DNA of 64,000 bases from Clostridium zeae (GTDB taxonomy: Bacteria > Bacillota > Clostridia > Clostridiales > Clostridiaceae): positions 434,001-498,000 of the forward strand of contig NZ_BMBA01000001.1 in NCBI RefSeq assembly GCF_017312485.1, written 5' to 3'. The notes under the pieces are model-generated. The model made no database searches and was not told the origin of the DNA. It saw nothing but the letters and a program-made list of their open reading frames with translations. The position numbers and the translations under genes were made by a program. The first letter of the stretch is position 1; each line of letters starts with the position of its first letter. This document shows, piece after piece, positions 62,741 to 64,000 of the stretch.

Positions 62741-63430
62741 TTGTTAGTAGATTATTTTTCTAAATTATTTCTAAAACTAGTCCTTTATTCAAAACCTAAT
62801 ATAGACTTCTCAGAAGAAGAGATAAAAGAGTATGAAAGTATTATTTCTGAACCTAAGAGCTTTCTTATAAGATATAATAGTAGATTCCCTAAATATCGAT
62901 TTATTCACTATCTTTCTTTGAAAGAGAATTTCATACTTCACGGTACTAACAATAAAAACATTGATGAATTTGAACCTAGGATACAAACACTTTTTAATGG
63001 AAAAATCACTGAAGCTGTATTTGCCTCTAAGGATGGGATATGGCCAGTGTTTTATGCAGTATTGGATAGAACTAAGCTTGAACATAGTATAAGAAATGGA
63101 TGTGTCCAAATAAGAACTGGCCCTAAATTTTACTTTTTTTCTCTTTCTAAAGATGATTTAAGAAAGAAGCCTTGGACATCTGGAATGATATATCTGCTTC
63201 CATCTGACAGCTTTCATAAAGTCAGTAATGGCTCAATACAATTTGATGAGTGGATTTGTGAAACACCAGTAAAACCAATTGCAAAATTAGAAGTAAGTCC
63301 TAGGGATTTTTACTTTTGGACTAAAACTTCAGCTCATAAAGAAAATGAAAATATTCCAACTACCATAATAAAATATAAACTTAGAAATCTCGTAGGAATT
63401 AAAAAAAGCTCCTTAATAAAGAGCAAATAA
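62741..63430 (+). CDS. Hypothetical protein, possibly ADP-ribosyltransferase-like
   Basis: 229 residues from a TTG that has AGGAG 8 bases upstream; I see no better ATG nearby. The central part, FILHGTNNKNIDEFEPRIQTLFNGK...AVFASKDGIWPVFYAVLDR (about 68-110), has a H-G-(T/S) followed by a strand with VFAS. This resembles the NAD-binding core of ART/PARP-like or tRNA 2'-phosphotransferase-like folds. That is inference from pattern only. Later segments (CVQIRTGPKFYFFSL, WTSGMIYLLPSDSF) look beta-rich. Neighbours give no hint. Confidence 0.65.
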   Translation: MLVDYFSKLFLKLVLYSKPNIDFSEEEIKEYESIISEPKSFLIRYNSRFPKYRFIHYLSLKENFILHGTNNKNIDEFEPRIQTLFNGKITEAVFASKDGIWPVFYAVLDRTKLEHSIRNGCVQIRTGPKFYFFSLSKDDLRKKPWTSGMIYLLPSDSFHKVSNGSIQFDEWICETPVKPIAKLEVSPRDFYFWTKTSAHKENENIPTTIIKYKLRNLVGIKKSSLIKSK

Positions 63431-63446
63431 ATACTTAGTATTAACG

Positions 63447-63492
63447 AAAACCGTGCATAAGGAGGTTTCTTAACAAATATGCATGGTTTTTT
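63447..63492 (+). terminator. Terminator after the gene at 62741
   Basis: AAAACCGTGCATA / TATGCATGGTTTT hairpin followed by TT, relative of the hairpins at 23974 and 45222. Confidence 0.7.
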
Positions 63493-63588
63493 ATGCTAAT
63501 AAGCTTACAATATATGTAGTATAGTGCACTATAGACTTTTTTATAAAGGACATCATTTAATTTAGCTATTATTAAACTTTATATGAAT

Positions 63589-64000
63589 TCACTTAACAAT
63601 CTCAACTTTCTTTAAACTTATTAATGTTGCACAGTCATCATTTTCACTATTATTAGAACATATGCCATACCATAAATAGTCCTTATAATCTCGCTTAACT
63701 ATTTTGTCTTCGTAAGAAGCTGGTGATTTTATAAATTTAATTGGATCACTATAAGTATCATATACTTCAAGTTTAATTACTTCACCGTTATATTCTAAAT
63801 CATATAGCTTATTGACCCATATCTTTTTGTTTTCTCTTGCATATTTCACAATACGAACTCTATCACTAATTTTATGCTTTATATTATCCATAAAAACATC
63901 TAATCTATTGATGTTGTATATAAGTAGGTGATTATCATTAATATTTACATTAAAATCTTGATCTGGAACCTCAACAATATAACCACTATTTATAGCTTTT
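63589..64000 (-). CDS. DUF4362-like protein, 5' end outside the window
   Basis: The minus-strand frame stays open to the window edge. An ATG at 63891 lacks a ribosome binding site, so the gene is taken as partial. The visible part reads AINSGYIVEVPDQDF, then INRLDVFMDNIKHKISDRVRIVKYAREN, LYDLEYNGEVIKLEVYDTYSD, and ends CATLISLKKVEIVK. The pattern (IxxLxxFxxNIxxKxxDxVRIVxYxxE, then LxYxGxxIxxxVYDT) fits DUF4362, small secreted or lipoprotein domains of Bacillota with no known activity. A signal sequence would lie beyond the edge. Confidence 0.75.
   Translation of the reverse strand, partial: KAINSGYIVEVPDQDFNVNINDNHLLIYNINRLDVFMDNIKHKISDRVRIVKYARENKKIWVNKLYDLEYNGEVIKLEVYDTYSDPIKFIKSPASYEDKIVKRDYKDYLWYGICSNNSENDDCATLISLKKVEIVK

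Overview
The window is low-GC, AT-rich chromosomal DNA with strong AGGAGG-type ribosome binding sites, many intrinsic terminators, and clostridial gene families and riboswitches: a c-di-GMP-II aptamer, an M-box, YesM/YesN two-component pairs, a DUF362-ferredoxin protein and a BglG/MtlR-type PTS regulator. It most likely comes from Clostridium sensu stricto or a close relative; the species cannot be named from sequence reading alone. There is no prophage, CRISPR array or intact transposase. The mobile DNA is small and non-coding.

Layout. 1-6.5 kb: an edge-truncated gene with a broken frame, a small basic/tyrosine-rich protein, and a 1736-residue sortase-anchored adhesin. The adhesin sits behind a c-di-GMP-II riboswitch whose P1 stem overlaps a terminator. 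6.6-12 kb: a YjjG-type nucleotidase, a YdcZ (DUF606) transporter pair divergent from a Crp/Fnr regulator, a pentapeptide-repeat protein, and an orphan FtsX-like permease with a palindrome on its promoter. 12.3-16.6 kb: a DUF362-ferredoxin protein, a secreted ricin-lectin/lytic transglycosylase-like enzyme with a long leader, and an aldo/keto reductase. 16.7-26.3 kb: a YtfQRT-YjfF-type sugar ABC importer bracketed by a YesN regulator plus membrane-anchored sugar-binding sensor at one end and a YesM kinase at the other. 26.5-35.2 kb: an ABC exporter, a lone PIN-domain protein, an OmpR-type two-component system and a MacB-like ABC/FtsX pair. 35.8-45 kb: small membrane or zinc-ribbon proteins, a LysR/DUF4865 divergent pair, and a fructose-type PTS locus (regulator with fused EIIA, IIB, IIC) with two class II aldolases.

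46-49.6 kb is a magnesium operon: promoter, M-box riboswitch, terminator, a 46-codon acidic leader ORF, a soluble PRC/MgtE-N/CBS protein, and an NRAMP-related transporter whose metal-site motifs differ from those of Mn/Fe NRAMPs. 49.7-50.2 kb carries two tandem initiator tRNA genes, each with its own promoter and terminator. 50.7-64 kb is housekeeping and hypothetical genes: GNAT, HAD phosphatases, CdsA, nitrilase-like, YqfO-like, peptidase, YjbR, HD, APH-like, small membrane proteins, and DUF4362 at the right edge.

Two dispersed non-coding families run through the intergenic spaces. One is a MITE-like palindrome of about 200 bp with inverted ends related to TTGAAATTAA. The other is a structured element of about 185 bp present three times. 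Two of its copies show compensating stem changes, and one copy is nested inside a MITE, so an empty site can be read in the same window. In all three cases it abuts the T-tract of a hairpin. This element and the magnesium leader ORF are the strongest candidates for something undescribed.
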